From Caprella mutica (taxonomy: Eukaryota > Arthropoda > Malacostraca > Amphipoda > Caprellidae), in assembly GCA_947561585.1 (NCBI GenBank), contig CANNZV010001433.1:306836-370835 (forward strand): a DNA stretch of 64,000 bases. The letters are read 5' to 3'. The position numbers were made by a program, and so were the translations under genes. Under the pieces are notes generated by a model. It saw only the letters and a list, made by a program, of their open reading frames with translations, was not told where the DNA came from and ran no database searches. This document shows positions 22,418 through 34,441 of this stretch, piece after piece. Position 1 is the stretch's first letter, and each line of letters begins with the position of its first letter.

Positions 22418-24051
22418 CAATGTATAAATATTGTGTTAAATGATTAATAAATGAATTAAATGCATTCGAGTAGTTTTATTACACTTATATATAAAATAAA
22501 GATATAATTTGAAACTAACTAATCTCTAACATTTTTATATAATTAGATTTTACGCCAAATTTTGAACACCATTTCTATGTTTTTAGAATGGAATTTTTAA
22601 AAGCATTCGATGTTATAAAATAAACTTGTAATTTTTAATTTTAGTTATTGACAAAGATTTCAAAGTTGAACATCCTAGACACGGTTGTGACATGCAAAGA
22701 TTTGAATTTACCTAAAAAGTTTCTAAAAAAGAAGTAACTTCATACTGGCTTTAATTTTAATCTTTTTCTTCCTCTATCAAGAACGTATCCATGAAATCTG
22801 CTTTTTTTCCATTAAAATTATTATTATTTCCTTATTCAGTTATACATAATATTAAAGAAAAGTGTATCAAAGAATAATTTCTCAGTTCACAGTTTTCTAA
22901 TTTTCTATTATTTTCAAATCTTACAGATTTGGCATCGTGTACTGAGACTAATTTTTAAAATATCTACAAACATTACAATTAGAAAAGTTTCTGTTTGAAA
23001 TTAGTTAACCGTCAAAAAATCATTACGGATAGATACACTTTTAATTATATTGTAGTGAAACGTGACAGTATTCGGAAAGTTGGCGTTAAAGTCATGAAAC
23101 AATCTGTCCTTTAGAAATTATCTTACAGACTCGTTCATTACCTGTGCTAATACCCACTTACCGAGTACTGTTGGTGTTAATGAGTGTCTGAGTGCTACAA
23201 AACTCCTGTATATTTTTTCTGGGTGTTTTTATACCATCTGATTGGTTGGACATACTTGTTAACTACGCTATGAAAGTGTGGGCGGAGCCTAACCTAATAC
23301 ATATAGTACATACATGGGATTTATTTTTACAATTTCTACCTCAAATAAAAAATTACAATTATATAATATCTCGTATTTTATTTGATATCTCGTCTAGTAT
23401 TCGATTTCAAAATAAATGCAATGAAGGTTATAAACGTTCACCGCATTCTCGAGATTGTACAAATGACGCGGAACATACCAACATATGACGTAACTAATTC
23501 ACTTCAGTGTTTTCCTTATGACGTCACTGATTCATGATAGTAAATTTTAATTGCATTATTCAGTAGAATTCAAACTCGCGCCCTTTTTAAACATCAGGTT
23601 GTATTCAGACAACTTGACAAGGGTTGACCACTTGAACTCAGTCCTACACTTCGCTTCTTAGAGTTTGGTGTGTGACGCTCCAGACTCTAGTGTGATATAT
23701 AGTGAGAATTAAATATTCTACCAAGTAAGTCTTTATATATGAATTGGCCAATTATATTTTGCATTAATTTAAAGTGGTAGTGAGGTTCTTTCTTAGAGGA
23801 TATTTAAGCCATTTTAATGGGATCGTTGTATTTTAAATGTATTAAATTGTTCATTTATAGTACCATTATCTTTAATTAATTTGTCCATCCTATGTTATAC
23901 ATACAATGGCATTAATAAATATTGATGTACAATCGTGTATATGGGAAGATAAGTAATTCCAGTGCAATCAGCTGCTCGTGTAAAAATTTATACATTGATT
24001 GTTTTTCAATAAAACAAGTTCATACTTATAATATTTCTATTTTACAGACTA
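22418..24051. other. Gap without clear coding; possible first exon of the innexin gene
   Basis: No ORF with recognisable similarity. Around 23637 there is an initiator-like tcagtcct followed by a more GC-rich stretch ending in a good donor (ccaagtaagt, GT at 23725-23726). This is a candidate non-coding first exon (about 23638-23724) for the innexin downstream. This is inference only. Confidence 0.3.
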
Positions 24052-24213
24052 GGGTAAGTTCCGAATTATCGGTCATTACTACATCTGCGGTCATATTAGA
24101 AAAAACGATATAATAATAATTATTATTATTTTCACTAGGGTTGGTTGTTTTTACTCAACCAATCCTAGTGAAATAATTGTTATTATATCTTTTTTTCTTA
24201 TTAATTCGTAATT
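24052..24213. mobile_element. GGTAAGTT-family MITE, copy c
   Basis: TA-gggtaagttccgaattatcg starts the left arm; the right arm is decayed (ttattaattcgtaatttt). The centre holds a cactagggttggttg / caaccaatcctagtg hairpin also hinted at in copy d. Confidence 0.7.
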
Positions 24214-24934
24214 TTGAAATTTTCCATATACAAATTATTTAAATGAGTGCAAAGTATATTTTATCTCTTGTATATTTTTCAAGATCTCGTCAGTTGATAA
24301 GTATTTTTGTAATGAATATAAACATATTTCCGCATAATAACTGTAACTATCAAAAACAATAATATATAATCTATTAAAAAATTCTAATATGATTTGTATC
24401 GTATTTTATCAATTATTAATTTTAGGTAAATTTGAAGGTACTGACCAAGAGAGATGGAAATACAAATTAAAATATTTATATTATCGAGACTCTTTCATTT
24501 TAAACTGCTTGCAAATGTTAGAGAATTTTCTTCAATGGAAGTAATTTTTTCATTGATATATTATCCAACATATTTTCTATGATTTTATATAATGAATTTG
24601 GTAATCAATTAATTATATTCTTTTTTTTGTGAACATTTAAAAATGAATCACAATTTATAACAAATCTTTAAAATCAATTACTGCTTTTTTCGTTCAATCT
24701 TTAACCTTAGATTAAGTCATAAACATTTTCATGTTCAATTCTAGTAATTACTTTTTTATTGTTACCATTTCAAATATTTTGGGACCCTGACAATCACACC
24801 TGTCACCAGCTACCTGTTCTAAAAGTCAATTAACAGCCTATTGTTTTGTGCAGACCTTTTTTAGTTCCTAGGTAACCTACCTGACCTTCGTGCGATATGA
24901 CTTTTTAAATCAAAATCGGTTGAACCTACACTGA

Positions 24935-25165
24935 AAAAAAAAAATTGACTCAAAATTTGATTTTTCAGTTCGTCCCAGAACCAACACGATAAAGTGAGTC
25001 AATTTGACTCATCCTAATATTTTAACTTAAAAACATGAGTCATATTTACTCCTAATTCATAATCAGCTTGACTTAGGTAGAGTCAATGAAGAAAAAGACT
25101 CCAATATTGGAGTTTTGCTAGCCTTGACTCAAGCGATGAGTCAGGCTGACTCGCAATTTTTTCTA
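24935..25165. repeat. Cluster of TGA(G/C)TCA heptamers (AP-1-like), probably within a MITE
   Basis: About 230 bp holding at least six TGACTCA/TGAGTCA heptamers plus several one-off versions, bounded by an A-run (ctgaaaaaaaa) and a T-run (attttttctaaga). TGASTCA is the known AP-1/bZIP recognition site. Whether it acts as an enhancer is unknown. Confidence 0.55.
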
Positions 25166-25249
25166 AGAGTAGTTAGGATTTAGTGGTAAAAAGAAACATG
25201 TTTTACTTTTAAAACAGTCAATATATCAAATTTATTTTTAATATTTTTA

Positions 25250-25600
25250 GTAGGGGACCTAACGTCTGCTTCCGACGTTAAAAGGAATTTAAGTACAAGG
25301 GACTTGATGAAGCAGTCAGAAAGGAAAGTCGCTCCATGAGAAATGTCACCTAGCATCGTCTGCGACAAGCTTATGGATGCAGTAAAGCTACTCAGTGAAT
25401 GCTGTCAATTACCAAGGAATGTAACCGAAAGATCCTAGCACTATCCTCTAAAACTGCAAACATGGTAAAATTGAAAAAAGTCTACATAATCCAAATTACA
25501 ACAGTTCGAGGGCTAAATGACGCCACCCCTCCCCATTCTCTTCCATTCACAACAGACAGATTCAGGATAGAGCCCTTGGGGGCAAGTATCCAAGTAATTT
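25250..25600 (+). repeat. Dispersed repeat, possibly decayed coding sequence (copy 1)
   Basis: Shares blocks such as aggaaagtcgctcc, ttatggatgcagtaaagcta and taccaaggaa with three minus-strand copies near 19985-20130, 28880-29165 and 62270-62640. Conceptual translation gives short coding-like pieces (VKRNLST, SERKVAP), but stops interrupt every copy. The source element is not recognised. Confidence 0.5.
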
Positions 25601-26754
25601 AAAGGTTAATTAATTTTAGTATATTCATCTTCCTTTTTAATCATATTCTAAATTATGAATGAAATTTGAACATATTTCCTGTAAGAAATTAATTATGAAA
25701 AATTATACGATACATTAGGATAAACATGTTTCAAATCTATGTTAAAATCTTAATGTTAATAATATTGATTTAAGGATGTTAATTATTTTTTATTAGAATA
25801 TAAAAGTAGAAATAAAATGATATAGAGATTGATTTTAGAAAATATATATGTATAAAACTTTATTTCTAATAAGTGCATTTTATTTCATCTTATAATACTT
25901 TTTTCTTGACATTTTAAAAGTCACTATTTTTAACATTGGAAGTTTTGTACAGGCATCTAAAACATGTTGTTAATTCTGTTTAAATGTTTCATGGTAGGTA
26001 TTCGAATTCGTGGATCCACAATATTATTATGCCAAATTCCGAAGTTGGCAGACTTGAAACAATTGTAATCAAATGACCTAGTAAGGCTCAGTGGAAATTT
26101 ATATTATGCTACTAGGGTATTTTCCCGTTAAAAAATAGCGGGTTTTCAATAGTGATCCATTAGCCGTTATTAATTAATTTCCCGTTAATAAAAGTAACCT
26201 TTGATTCAGGTTACTTTTTCGTGAATTCAATTAATTCATTTTTATTTACATTGACTGACATCTTTTATTGATAAAATACATAATAACATTAAATAAAACT
26301 ATAAGAATTAAAATAAAATTCATTCTAAAATTCAGCTCAAGAGATTGTAAATTGTTTTCGATATTTTTAGAAAAAAAAAAATCCAGATGCCCAATTCTAT
26401 AGATTAGTGAATTTGATAAAATAATTATTTTTATTTCCACTAGATATCAATCTTATTACCTGTATACATTACCTATAACTCATATCCTTTTCTTATCTAG
26501 TACACCTGTCCGTTTGTGGTGACGGAGGCAAATAAAGTGTCATTTTTTGTGGTAATCTTTCAAAGAAATCCTCTTGACTGAAACGAATCTACAAATCTAC
26601 AAACCGGATCTAATTGGAAGCTTTACCGACTGATGTTCAAACAAGGCATTAGCTTTTAGGCTTCTGGATTAACTCTTTTTTTGTTTAAATGGACAATATT
26701 TTTTATTTAAAAACAAGAATAAAAAATGGTTAATTCATTTTTCTTTTGTTTCAG
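25601..26754. other. AT-rich intergenic or intronic stretch
   Basis: No ORF of note. Contains a short inverted repeat around 26115-26200 (tttcccgttaa / ttaatttcccgtta forms). Probably intron of the innexin gene if the upstream exons proposed here are right. Confidence 0.3.
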
Positions 26755-26848
26755 CTTTTTCGGGAAGATTTTCGGTAGCAGTAAAAAGTTCTAAAGAATA
26801 TCGGACACATGAAGTATTGTATATTGTTTGGAGCATAACTTTGATAAG
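26755..26848 (+). other. Candidate 5' UTR exon of the innexin gene
   Basis: A polypyrimidine tract and ttgtttcag precede 26755, and a strong donor (gataag then gtgagt) follows 26848. The 94-bp segment has no useful reading frame. The innexin coding exon starts after an acceptor (tcttttacag) at 27123, so a short upstream untranslated exon is expected. Confidence 0.45.
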
Positions 26849-27138
26849 GTGAGTGGGTTTGAATTTGATGATAATAGAATAAACTGCATTTTAGTAACCA
26901 TATTTAGAATTCATATTTAATATTTTATTTTTGTCATACATGTACGTAAATTAAAATTATAGTTATTATAATAAAATACTTTTTTTTTCAATTCAGACAC
27001 TGATATAATTCAGTCGCTTATAATAATTTTCTTGCCAATCTATAAATATACTAAATTTACAAGCACATCTCTGTCTCGTATCTCCCTATCATTTAATTTA
27101 ATTAACGTAAATTTCTTTTACAGAGAATATTTATCACA

Positions 27139-28287
27139 ATGGGGGTCAGTCCCATGGTGCGGCACTATGATTTGCTCAGAGAAATCATGGCGTGGATGGT
27201 GAGTGTGTTCAACAGAAAACCATCCCAAAGAATACGTCTGTTTGAAGGTTTCGTTCCAAGACTCTTCATGTACTCATTCTGGATGTTGATGGGTGGGTAT
27301 GCCACCATTACTTTCTCCTGGTGGGGAATGGATATTCTACACTGTATTAACAAATATAATGCCGAGCTGCCAATGAAACCAGAGTACATGAACATTTGTG
27401 CATCCTATCTCTACGTCAACGAAGAGGACTCGGTCATGTACGGAAGGAAGTACTTGCTCTTTTATAAATGGATTCATTATGTGCTTTTAATAAATTCTCT
27501 CATGTTCTACATTCCTCACAAACTTAGCAAGTTGTGTGAGAATCCTAAATTATGTCGTCTGCTCTACCATCTCTCACTAGCGAAAGATGAAAGGAAAGAT
27601 GACGTCGCTTATAACGACGCCTGTGATTATTATAACAAGAACAGTGGTTCTCACAATTGCCTATTCATAAAGTACCTAATAGTTAATCTTATAGCTTTGG
27701 CCATAAACGTACTGTCTTTTTTCATTATTGACTTCGTATTCATGGGCAATTTCAAAGACTTAGGATATGCTACGTTTCCATTCGAAAGGGATATCGTCAA
27801 CTTCAAGGATGAGCTCTCCTTGCGATTTCCTCCCTTTGCCGAGTGTGAGTTGACAGAGTTCCACCAACTTACAAATGAAAGAACAGAGCAATATGGCTGC
27901 CATTTGCTCTACATGGAGCTTTTTGAAAAGTACTTCTTAATACTTTGGCTTTGGATGATATTCACTACAGTTGCCTCAGTCCTCTACATCTGTTACATCT
28001 CCTTGTTCTTCATATCTTCCCTGTGTCCCAATATACTGGGCTATGCCAAGCCAGTACACGCCAAACAAGAAGAGATCGACTCTATTAACAAATGTTTGAC
28101 TAAGATCGCTTTTGGTGACTTTTTCATTCTTATTTCAATGAAAACCTATTTTGCGCCGGACGTATTTTACAAGGTGTTGAAGACCTTATTTTATAAACCA
28201 AAAGAGACACGACCTGGATCTCAAGTCGAGATAGTTATAAATCGTCAGTATCCTCCCCAAGCTAGAATTGAAGAGGCAAAATTCTGA
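27139..28287 (+). CDS. Innexin (gap-junction channel subunit), divergent
   Basis: An intronless 382-residue ORF, the usual innexin length, preceded by an acceptor at 27123. Four membrane segments are visible at about 44-63, 105-125, 175-200 and 265-292. Each extracellular loop has the expected pair of cysteines (Cys69 and Cys87; Cys236 and Cys254). Family landmarks are present: FYIPHKL after TM2, FPPFAEC in loop 2, YGCHLLYMELFEKYF and LWLWMIF entering TM4. The family hallmark YYQW at the start of TM2 is FYKW (108-111), so this is a divergent paralogue. Innexins form hexameric or octameric channels that link cytoplasms of neighbouring cells or open to the outside. A putative poly(A) signal aataaa lies at about 28585. 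Which insect innexin it corresponds to cannot be told from sequence alone. Confidence 0.93.
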   Translation: MGVSPMVRHYDLLREIMAWMVSVFNRKPSQRIRLFEGFVPRLFMYSFWMLMGGYATITFSWWGMDILHCINKYNAELPMKPEYMNICASYLYVNEEDSVMYGRKYLLFYKWIHYVLLINSLMFYIPHKLSKLCENPKLCRLLYHLSLAKDERKDDVAYNDACDYYNKNSGSHNCLFIKYLIVNLIALAINVLSFFIIDFVFMGNFKDLGYATFPFERDIVNFKDELSLRFPPFAECELTEFHQLTNERTEQYGCHLLYMELFEKYFLILWLWMIFTTVASVLYICYISLFFISSLCPNILGYAKPVHAKQEEIDSINKCLTKIAFGDFFILISMKTYFAPDVFYKVLKTLFYKPKETRPGSQVEIVINRQYPPQARIEEAKF

Positions 28288-28879
28288 TTAAAGTTTTATA
28301 ATTGTAAATATATATGTTCTTTCTGTGATAATTTATTTTAAGAATTTAAATGGTAGATAAATTTAGGACTGACGAAAGTACAATATATCTTGTAGATATT
28401 TTGGAGAGTCTTCGTATACTTTCTTAAATTTTTTACCAATATTTTAAATGACTTTGTAAATTAATTTTTATCTACTCTTTCATTGATTTAGCTTCCCAAT
28501 CATTTGGAAACTCAATGAATCAAACTAAATTATAATCTAGTCTATGATGTAAAATTGATTTAGAATACTGTTCTTACAAATTGAAAATAAACCTAATAGT
28601 GAGTTTATGGATTATGTAATAATATATGTAGATTAAAATAATTTAAAGTACTGCATTTTGGTACGCAGTGTAAACATTATATGCGTTATATAAGTTTGTC
28701 TGTATTTTAATCATTCCCTGTGTTTCCGAACTTTCGAATACTGTTTAATATTTGGCATTTAAATGAGGTTTCTCTTTGCCTTAGAATAATAAAATCTTCT
28801 TTCCAATTTATTTTTTTCATTTTTTTAACGCTATTTGCAGTTTTAGAGGATAGTGCTAGGGTTATGCTCTTCAACTACG

Positions 28880-29165
28880 AGGTCTTAGATTTTGTGTTAG
28901 GTAGGCTTCATTTACTATCATCTCTTCATTTTCCACTTCAATTCTTGAGTGCAGCCACCGGTGCTTGTGTCATTTTTCGTCCTATTCCTTGGTAAGTGAC
29001 TGAGTAACTTTTCTGCATCCATGAACTTTGTCAGTGAGAGTGGTAGATGACTTTCTTAAAGGAGCCACTTTCCTCTCTGTCTTCTTCTTCGATGTTCCCT
29101 TAATTAATTTTCCAACTAAAGTCAACGATATGGCCATTGGTTCAGAAGTAGACAACTCATACTAA
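28880..29165 (-). repeat. Dispersed repeat (copy 3)
   Basis: Reverse complement carries aggaaagtggctcctt and catggatgcagaaaagttac, matching the 25.3-kb copy; the left part (ggtaggcttcatttactatc) matches the 62.4-kb copy. Coding-like pieces (KTERKVAPLRKSSTTL) are broken by stops. Confidence 0.5.
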
Positions 29166-29830
29166 ATTAATTATTTGTGGTCTAACATTCTCTTCGATAT
29201 CTCCCTATCACTAAATATAGTTTGAATAATATTGATTATCTTTTTCTGTCGAGATTTACTTATTTATCTGAGTGTCTTTCATTGAAAGTTAGCTTCTTAT
29301 TATTGCCCTAACTTAAAGATAGCCCAGTAACTGGCTAGTAACTGCCTAGCCGTCGAATAGGGCAGCTAATTAATATTTTTCCTTTTTTTTTCAAAAAAAT
29401 TACAGTTTATTGAAGGAAGAAGGAAACTTAAAATAAATTTCTGAAAACTCAAAAAATTGGAACAGTACCTACCTTCTAATTTTGTATTTATTATTTACTG
29501 GACTAAGAATTGACTTTATCTTTTTCTTGTTCTAGTGATCATTTTTAGTCACTTAAACTAAGTGTAAAACCAGTTTGCTAAACTGTGATGAGTTGAGATT
29601 AAAGAACATTATAATATTTATTGTTTAAGTTAATTATTTCCCTAATAATTGAATAATTATTTTAACTAATGTGAAACGATAGCATTTCTTTCTTTGTTTC
29701 AAATTACTTATCACCCGGGCATTTTCAATCCAAATTTTTCTCATTTCTTAGTTATGTTGTAAAAAATGATTTTATGAACGTGCTCTTTAATGATCAACAA
29801 TTATTAGTTCTTTTTGTAATTCGTCTACTA

Positions 29831-29997
29831 GGGTTAGTTCTTAATCATCGATCAGTTACACATTTTCGGTCATATAAGAAAAAAAAAACTATATAATAAT
29901 AATTATTTTTCACTAAACCAACCCTAGTGAAATAATAATTATTATATCGTTTTTTCTTACATTACCGAAAATGTAGAACTGACCGATAATTAAGAAC
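29831..29997. mobile_element. GGTAAGTT-family MITE, copy d
   Basis: Left gggttagttcttaatcatcg and right gaccgataattaagaac pair; both arms carry the cattttcggt and aagaaaaaa blocks. The left flank is TA. Confidence 0.75.
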
Positions 29998-30234
29998 GTC
30001 TACTATACAATTCTCGAAATATAAATTAGTGTATAATAGCTCTTAATTCGTAGCTATTTCAAAAAGGGTTAAAATATATCAATAAAATAGTTCTACGCAT
30101 TTTCCAAAAGTAAAGAGATAGGTAAATAAATTTATAGCCTGAAAATAGTATAGTTACTCCCATATTTTCTATTTTAGAAAATATCTGAGATTTAAGGGGG
30201 GTCTTAATGAAAAACTGTGATATTGTAGTAACTA

Positions 30235-30412
30235 GGGTTGTGACAATATGCATTTAAAATCATAGATCTTGAGAATATCATAGACGAAACGAAAGGAAAT
30301 TATATCGAATACTATATACCGCTGGTTTAGAACGACTCAATACCCTTTAATTCTCTCTCCGTCTATTATATTTTCGGGATCTATTATTTTTAAAAGCATA
30401 TTGTCACAGCAC
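30235..30412. mobile_element. TA-flanked MITE, GGGTTGTGACAATATGC family, copy 1
   Basis: Ends gggttgtgacaatatgc and gcatattgtcacagcac flanked by TA on each side; the interior holds gacgaaacgaaaggaaatta and accgctggtttagaac. Non-coding. Confidence 0.8.
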
Positions 30413-30634
30413 TAATTATAACATTCGTCCTGAATTATTTTCAACTTTTTAGAAACTGCTTTGCCGACAATTTGTCAATGAATCTTTTAAAAATAAAAAA
30501 TAAAGATGGTTGCAAAGGTTTAAAAACTTTATTTTCTTAAATATATCCCATAATAATTTCTTTAAAGGTCCTAAAAATGTGTTTAATACACAATATTGTA
30601 TAAAAAAATATGCCTAGATCATTAATTATAATAA

Positions 30635-30809
30635 AGGTTGTGACAATATGCGTTTAAAATCATAGATCCTGAAAATAGTATAGACGGATTGATTTAATGA
30701 CTATGTAACCGTTTTAAACCAGCGGTATATAGAATTCGATACCATTTCATTTAGTTTCCTCTATGATATTCTTAAGATCTATGACTTTAAACGCATATTG
30801 TCACAACCC
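30635..30809. mobile_element. TA-flanked MITE, GGGTTGTGACAATATGC family, copy 2
   Basis: aggttgtgacaatatgcg to cgcatattgtcacaaccc, then TA. Inverted relative to copy 1 (its internal block reads gtttaaaccagcggtatata). Confidence 0.8.
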
Positions 30810-31120
30810 TAATTATATATATCCACCTTTCTTGAAAATTTCAAACCTGTAAAGTAATCAAGTAGCGAAAATAGTGATTGAATTTTAGTCATTCTTTTGT
30901 GTTTCATAAATAAATATGTCCCAACTCACAATTTAAGTTCACTATAGGGATTTAAGTTCATTTAGTTAATTTATTGGTATGCACTATTTTTTTTAATATA
31001 CAAAATATGTTTCTAAAATAGCACGTACCTATCTATAATTAATAAAAAACAGTGCTACTGACAAACTAACTTGTTTTGTTCTTTGATGGCGTCGCAGCGG
31101 CTAACGTTTTAACCCTATAG

Positions 31121-31823
31121 CAGGGGTGGGCAAATGCAGCACTCAGTGCTATTTTGGCACTCAAAACAGCACCGCTGCCCACCCGGGAAACGGTGCTTTA
31201 TTTTCTTCCAAAGAAAATTAATAATTTTTAGCCCTGACTGCTCTATAAATTAAAAGGATAATATAGAAGTGCATGGTCAACTAATTGTAGAACAGTATAT
31301 TTGTAATGAATGACCTTGATATTTTGATAGTAAATTTTATCCCTTAATAAGGATTTTTTTGTTTATTGTTACAATAGTGCCGGTGTTTGATTTATTTATC
31401 TCTGTCTCTTTTTATCAAGATCAGTTAAATTTACATCTTTCATACGCTTGTCTTGGGATATTCAAACACAGTGGTAAATATTTATGCAATCATTTTTAAT
31501 AAGTTAGGTAAGTAATTTATCCTGTGAATTTATGAGTTACTTATTATTACTTATGCAAGATAGCTTATTTTTGTTTTTATTGTGATATTTTCACATGAAG
31601 AATTTTTTTTATATCATTTATTAATTCTTTTTAATCCAAATGATAAATCTACTACTAATATTTATGCGCAAAATATGTACCGTTGTACATGTTCGTACTT
31701 CAATTAAATATACCACCTCATTATATAATTACTCAGTATCCCAGCAATTTAGAAAACGAAAAGAAAATTGGCACTGAGATTCCATCTTTCGGCACTGAAA
31801 AACACAATGTGTGCCCACCCCTG
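31121..31823. mobile_element. hAT-type non-autonomous transposon, 703 bp
   Basis: Ends caggggtgggcaaatgcagc and gtgtgcccacccctg are the well-known hAT end type, flanked by a perfect 8-bp duplication CCCTATAG (31113-31120 and 31824-31831). gcactcagtgct and ggcactgag/ggcactgaa blocks repeat near both ends. No transposase ORF. Confidence 0.88.
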
Positions 31824-32462
31824 CCCTATAGTGAGTGCCCAACTATTTTTAAATGCACATAAATTCATTTTTTCTATTTCAATTATTTCTTACCGTTATA
31901 AGATAAATACCCCACCAATTTTTCAAAATGGAGTGATCAATTAGATAGAGAAAACACGTGACTAAACGAAGAAAGAAATCTCGATGTACGAAGAAACATC
32001 ATGCAATTGCATCAATAAAATAAGTAAGTTTCAAACGTACTCGGAGAGCGTCACTGGGCAGAAGAGCCTGACCGTTTCTCGACTCATCTCACTGCGTCAA
32101 CAGCACCACATAAACTCGAGACAGATACTTTTGAAGGGGTACGGTTTATAGCCCCATTATTATTGAAAATGAAAGGTGAACGAAATTTAGGAAGGGCTGA
32201 TTTCTTGAAAACATCAAATGTTTCTAATTTCTTAGGATTAGTTTTTGCATACATTTTGTAAGTGATGTCATTAATTTGTTTCAACAACAAACAGTATATT
32301 ATTTTGCACATTCAATTTTTGCACATTATTCATTTGAAAAAAAATTATGTATAACATTAAGTGAATGGTGATTAAGAACGAAAAAACAGTTTTTTAGTTC
32401 AAATAAACAAACTCCGCTGGCTCCTTACTAGTTCTGTTCTCCGAGTGTTTTATCCACCCTCA

Positions 32463-33146
32463 ATTTATGAGGCGCTGTCAGTTAGTTTCGAATCATCGAC
32501 CAACATAGGTTCGCTTTTCGTACACGCCCATAAATGATGGATTACGACGACGATACCGCGCGGCAGTGACTGACGACCAAATTAAATTAGTCTGATAAAT
32601 TCGTGCGTAATTTCATATATTTCGTTTTATTGTGTTTATAGATAGAAGAATGTTAATAAACAAACTTTTCGATAGAAAATCATAAACTTCTTTCGTTATT
32701 GAATCAATTATCATTTTATACGGAATGTGCAAATATAGAATACTTTTATTGTTGTTACGTAACAATGTGTTATGAATACATAGTAGGCCTTTTTTGAAAT
32801 ATATTCTAGTACTTGAAGTCGTAATAATATGTTAATAATTCAATGAACTTATCTAAATAAATTAACAAAATTGAAATATAATATTATTTTATAAAGTGAA
32901 CAAAACAAAATCTTCCTCAATTTGTATCGTTATATCAATATAATTGAAACTTAACATTAATTGGAGTGATCGAGAAAGTTAGCCTAGCAGAAAACAGAAG
33001 AAGCATGAAATAAATAAATAAATGAAAGAAGTTGTTTGTTGCTTGCTGGCAGCAGCAGCAGCAGGCAAGGCAGAGGAGCAGCAGCTAAAAACGCTTGTTG
33101 TCAATATGCACCTTCCACCACAATACCTGAACAGCGCCTCATAAAT
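32463..33146. repeat. Inverted ATTTATGAGGCGCTGT pair, possible MITE
   Basis: A 16-bp sequence at 32463-32478 recurs as its exact reverse complement at 33131-33146 and again directly at 33870-33885. The enclosed DNA is AT-rich with a GC-richer patch (32515-32580) and a gcagca run (33045-33070). No target duplication is clear. Confidence 0.45.
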
Positions 33147-33981
33147 GTAGGTATGACCTAAGATATAGATTTTCACCAGTCTTTTTTAATTTAGTTGAAA
33201 CTACAACCTTATTCTATAATATTTCATATCAATTATCTGAAATCATTAGGTATTAAGAATTAGCTAGTGCTGAAATCCTGTTAAAATAATAGGTAGCTAT
33301 TATTTAGAATTAATACTTATAACTATTGTATTTTGATGTCTAGGAATGGGAAAAAATATAAAGTTACACTGAGTTTGAATATTGAATAATATTCCACTTA
33401 TGTATGCAGTTAGATAAAACTTAGATTTACGAACTCAACAAATGAAAGCATAATTTAGTTCTTATTTTACTTGTAAGCGAACGTTGTCGTAACTTTTAGT
33501 TGGAGATGTGGGAGGAGCTTAAAATTATCACCCCGCCCCCTACCCCAAGTCGTACAACTTTGAATTTGATGTACATTTGTATTTTTTTATCTCCTATAAT
33601 AATTTTTAAAAGTAATCAACCACAAAATAAGTTTTTTAAACAGTTTTCTTTATGTTGATATATTATTTTCAGGTACTTATTTTTTTTTTAAATATAGCGC
33701 GATATTTTCAAAATATTTCACAGATATACTCAGATACCTATTGAAAACTCTAAAAACTATAATTTACCTAGAAAAACACTCTAGTTGTAACGGTTTAAAA
33801 TTGTGTTTTGACTGGTGAATGCTAGATTGTTTTTATCAGTCAATAAGAAGAAAGGGTTGACTCTCCCTAATTTATGAGGCGCTGTTGGCATTTTGCGATG
33901 AAGAAACGGTGAGGCGGTCTTCTTTTTCCTCATAAAAAAAGTAGTCATTTGAAGTCAGTTTAGCAAGTAATTAAGGTAACA

Positions 33982-34425
33982 TGTGACGTACTTAGTTTAC
34001 TTCACTATAACGTCTCAGTGTATGGGCTCTTAAGTGATTAGGATCTTACTTTGTGGTATTTTCAGATTCCTTTCTCTTTATAAATCTCTTTCTACTAAAT
34101 ACTCATGGTACCATGCCCTAGAACCACCTTGCCACTATGGTTCCGACCTCAGGCCTCTGGTCCAAGCTTAACTGTATTTAAGGGTAATAATGGTAAAGTA
34201 ATTAACACTTAAAGAGATTATATTCATTGGTCAAGCACATGTTATTACAAATAATATCTCCTCTAAAACGCTCGCAAGTTAAGGTCTCAAATAACTACGA
34301 ACAGGAGAATAGGTGTGTAGCTCACGAGAGCAAATCGGTAACTGATTTGACTGTCACTTACTTACAATCATATAGGTTCGTGATGATAGTAATGCATACA
34401 CAATTGCTGTGTTTGCTTTACTACA
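33982..34425 (-). repeat. 3' LTR of the gypsy-type element
   Basis: 444 bp, matching the other LTR except near 33991 (c versus g) and 33999 (a versus g). Confidence 0.95.
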
Positions 34426-34441
34426 TTGCTCCCCCCTTCCG
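34426..34441 (-). other. Polypurine tract
   Basis: In minus orientation ggaaggggggagcaa lies immediately upstream of the 3' LTR, the usual place for plus-strand DNA priming. Confidence 0.8.

Noticed and set aside
32084..32311. 75-codon minus-strand frame
   Set aside because: No similarity, no codon bias and no splice context; probably chance.
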